NCBI RefSeq assembly: GCF_900100735.1
Contig: NZ_FNCJ01000025.1
Location: 1-64,000, forward strand
DNA: 64,000 nt
DNA from: Paraburkholderia phenazinium
GTDB lineage: Bacteria > Pseudomonadota > Gammaproteobacteria > Burkholderiales > Burkholderiaceae
Direction: 5' to 3'
Shown here: in pieces, positions 62,241 to 64,000 of the stretch
Position numbering within the stretch: the stretch's first letter is position 1
How the letters are laid out: each line of letters begins with the position of its first letter
Notes under the pieces: model-generated
What the model saw: the letters and a program-made list of their open reading frames with translations, nothing else
Database searches by the model: none
Told to the model about the DNA's origin: nothing
Program-made: the position numbers and the translations under genes

Positions 62241-64000
62241 TCACACTGCGATCGCGCGCAGCAGTTCGGTCTCGACCTGAATTTGCAGGCGGTTGTCCGA
62301 GAGGCCGCGTCCGTCCAGCAGGAACACGTCCTCTACGCGTTCGCCGAGCGTATTGATCCGCGCCGATTGGACGCCGACCTGGTGCTCGGCCAGCACGCGC
62401 GCGATCGAATAAAGAAGGCCTGGCCGGTCGTTCGCCGACACGGACAGGATGTAGTACTGACCACGTTCGTCGGCCCGAAGGTCGACGCGCGGCGTAACAG
62501 GGAAGGTTCGCGACAGGCGCGACAAGCGCCCCTTCGACGGATCCGGCAGCAGGGTGCCATCCGCCGTGAGGCGTGCGGTCAGTTCCTGCTCGACCAGATT
62601 GGCGATGTCGCGATAATGCACGTCCTCTTCGGTGTGCTGGACAATAAAGTTGTCCAGCGCGTAGCCGTGACGGGTCGTGCTGACACGGGCGTCGAGCACC
62701 GACAACCCGTTCTTGTCGAAATACGCGCAGATCCCGGCAAAGAGGTCAGGGCGGTCCTGCACGTAGACCAGCACCTGCAGGGCTTCGCCGACTGGCGAGG
62801 GACGGGCGCGCACGATAGGCGTAGGCGTTTCGACATGGCGGTACAGCACGCGCGTTTGCCACGCGATATCCGCCGCGTCGTGACGCAGGAAGTAGCCGAC
62901 GTCGAGCTTGTCCCATAGCGCCTGGTGGGCGTTGTCCGGCACGGTTTCGAGGCGCAGCAGCGCAAGCGCTTCTTCCTGACGCGACTTCAGTTCCGAGTGC
63001 GCGTCCGGGCGAGCGCCGCCCAGCACGGCGAGCGTGGCCCGGTAGAGGTCTTCGAGCAGCTTGCCTTTCCAGCCATTCCAGACCTTCGGGCTGGTGCCGC
63101 GAATGTCGGCCACCGTCAGCAGGTACAGTGCCGTCAGGCGCCGCTCGGTGCCCACCAGTTCGGCAAACCGCTTGACGACCTCAGGGTCGCTGGTGTCCTG
63201 CTTCTGCGCGACCTGGCTCATCGTCAGATGGTGCTGGACCAGCCACACCGCCAGTTCGCCGTCGCCGTTGTCCATCCCGTGTTCGCGGCAGAAACGGCGT
63301 GTGTCGGCCATGCCGAGCGTGGAATGGTCGCCGCCGCGGCCTTTGGCGATGTCGTGAAACAGCGCCGCCACATACAGCACCCACGGGCGCTCGAAGTTGG
63401 CGATCAACTGGCTGCAGAACGGGTATTCGTGAGCGTGCTCGGCCACCGCGAAGCGGCGCAGGTTACGCAGTACCATCAGGATATGCTGGTCGACCGTGTA
63501 GACGTGATACAGGTCGTGCTGCATCTGCCCGACGATACGGCGGAAGTTCAACAGGTAGCGGCCCAGCACACTGGTCTGGTTCATCAGCCGCAGCGCGTGG
63601 GTGATCCCCGCGGGCTGCTTGAGAATCTCCATGAAGAGACGCCGGTTTTCCGGGTCGCGCCGCCAATGCTGATCCATCGCGTCGCGCGCGTTGTAGATCG
63701 CGCGCAGCGTGCGCGCCGACAGGCCCTTCACGCCGGGGGTCTGCTCGTACAGCAGGAAGGCTTCGAGAATCGCGTTGGGCTCGCGTTCGAACACATCTTC
63801 ACGGGCGATTTCGAGCATGCCCTGTTTCTCGACGAAGCGATCCGACAGCACTCGCGTGATACCGCTCGTGTTCGGAAACAGTTGCGCTTCGATGTTCTGG
63901 ATCAGGATCGTCGCCAACTGGGTGACCGCCTTGGCGGCCCAGTAGTAGCGGCGCATCAGTTGTTCGCTGGCGCGCTTGGTGGCGGTCGGCTTGTAGCCGA
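62241..64000 (-). CDS. glnD: Bifunctional uridylyltransferase/uridylyl-removing enzyme GlnD, C-terminal part
   Basis: These 585 codons are the C-terminal part of GlnD, which adds UMP to and removes it from PII proteins in response to glutamine. The HD uridylyl-removing domain is seen in AALFHDIAKGRGGDHS, and two ACT domains follow (VLVYVQDRPDLFAGICAYF and LSVSANDRPGLLYSIARVL). The N-terminal nucleotidyltransferase domain lies beyond base 64000. The frame is open to the window edge. It is directly followed by the pseudouridine synthase gene. Confidence 0.96.
   Translation of the reverse strand, partial: GYKPTATKRASEQLMRRYYWAAKAVTQLATILIQNIEAQLFPNTSGITRVLSDRFVEKQGMLEIAREDVFEREPNAILEAFLLYEQTPGVKGLSARTLRAIYNARDAMDQHWRRDPENRRLFMEILKQPAGITHALRLMNQTSVLGRYLLNFRRIVGQMQHDLYHVYTVDQHILMVLRNLRRFAVAEHAHEYPFCSQLIANFERPWVLYVAALFHDIAKGRGGDHSTLGMADTRRFCREHGMDNGDGELAVWLVQHHLTMSQVAQKQDTSDPEVVKRFAELVGTERRLTALYLLTVADIRGTSPKVWNGWKGKLLEDLYRATLAVLGGARPDAHSELKSRQEEALALLRLETVPDNAHQALWDKLDVGYFLRHDAADIAWQTRVLYRHVETPTPIVRARPSPVGEALQVLVYVQDRPDLFAGICAYFDKNGLSVLDARVSTTRHGYALDNFIVQHTEEDVHYRDIANLVEQELTARLTADGTLLPDPSKGRLSRLSRTFPVTPRVDLRADERGQYYILSVSANDRPGLLYSIARVLAEHQVGVQSARINTLGERVEDVFLLDGRGLSDNRLQIQVETELLRAIAV

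Noticed and set aside
60962..62918. Long Arg/Ala-rich ORFs in other frames over the pseudouridine synthase N-terminus
   Set aside because: The GC-rich repeat leaves several frames open. Only the minus frame ending at 60231 joins a recognisable enzyme domain.

Overview
The window looks like a piece of a main chromosome from a Burkholderiaceae bacterium, most likely Paraburkholderia. The evidence is very high GC with strong GC3, a Burkholderia-type trimeric porin at the left edge, a housekeeping set typical of beta-proteobacteria (smc-zipA-ligA-def, dapC-dapD-dapE-prmB, tsaB-rimI, glnD) and the absence of any phage, insertion sequence, CRISPR, rRNA or tRNA signal. The genus is inferred from protein style, not from a database search.

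Layout, left to right. 1-7.0 kb: the end of a porin gene, then a ugpBAEC importer for glycerol-3-phosphate or glycerophosphodiesters, a convergent LacI-type regulator, and a cytoplasmic PI-PLC-like phosphodiesterase in the place where ugpQ might be expected. 7.0-7.5 kb: a small secreted Ig-like protein that appears to start at ATT. 7.7-17.4 kb: a complete xylose locus, with galM and xylR on the minus strand and xylA-xylB-xylF-xylG-xylH on the plus strand. 17.5-19.4 kb: a GNAT acetyltransferase, an AraC-type regulator and a gamma-glutamylcyclotransferase-like protein. 19.6-25.6 kb: the glyoxylate shunt genes aceB and aceA, both on the minus strand, enclosing a 2-haloacid dehalogenase, a divergent LysR regulator and a universal stress protein. 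26-28.3 kb: a DEAD-box helicase with a Gly/Arg tail and an acyl-CoA-binding protein. 28.5-31.8 kb: a tightly packed tsaB-rimI-udg-DUF1853 operon. 32-36.3 kb: ilvD, thiD and lplT on the minus strand. 36.5-39.5 kb: alr, radA and a small conserved protein. 39.5-45 kb: a class III CoA transferase, an ABC-F ATPase, a glutathione peroxidase and a cardiolipin synthase. 45.2-49.8 kb: the diaminopimelate genes dapC, dapD, an ArsC-like reductase and dapE, then prmB, all on the minus strand. 50.2-60.1 kb: a DMT exporter, smc, zipA, a secreted alpha/beta hydrolase, ligA and def. 60.2-64 kb: an RluF/RluB-type pseudouridine synthase with a very long repetitive basic N-terminus, then glnD, cut by the window end.

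How the genes fit together. The ugp cluster plus the PLC-like enzyme reads as a phosphodiester scavenging unit. The xylose locus covers uptake, mutarotation, isomerisation, phosphorylation and control. The ace region covers growth on C2 compounds, and the dehalogenase could feed glycolate or glyoxylate into it. The dap genes make meso-diaminopimelate and lysine.

I found no clearly new large system. The points most worth a second look are regulatory or structural: the likely ATT start codon, the terminator and palindrome between ugpB and ugpA, the repeat cluster in front of xylA, a terminator hairpin 27 bases ahead of dapE, and a series of short tandem repeats with exact periods (9, 10, 12, 34 and 36 bp) sitting mostly at gene borders.
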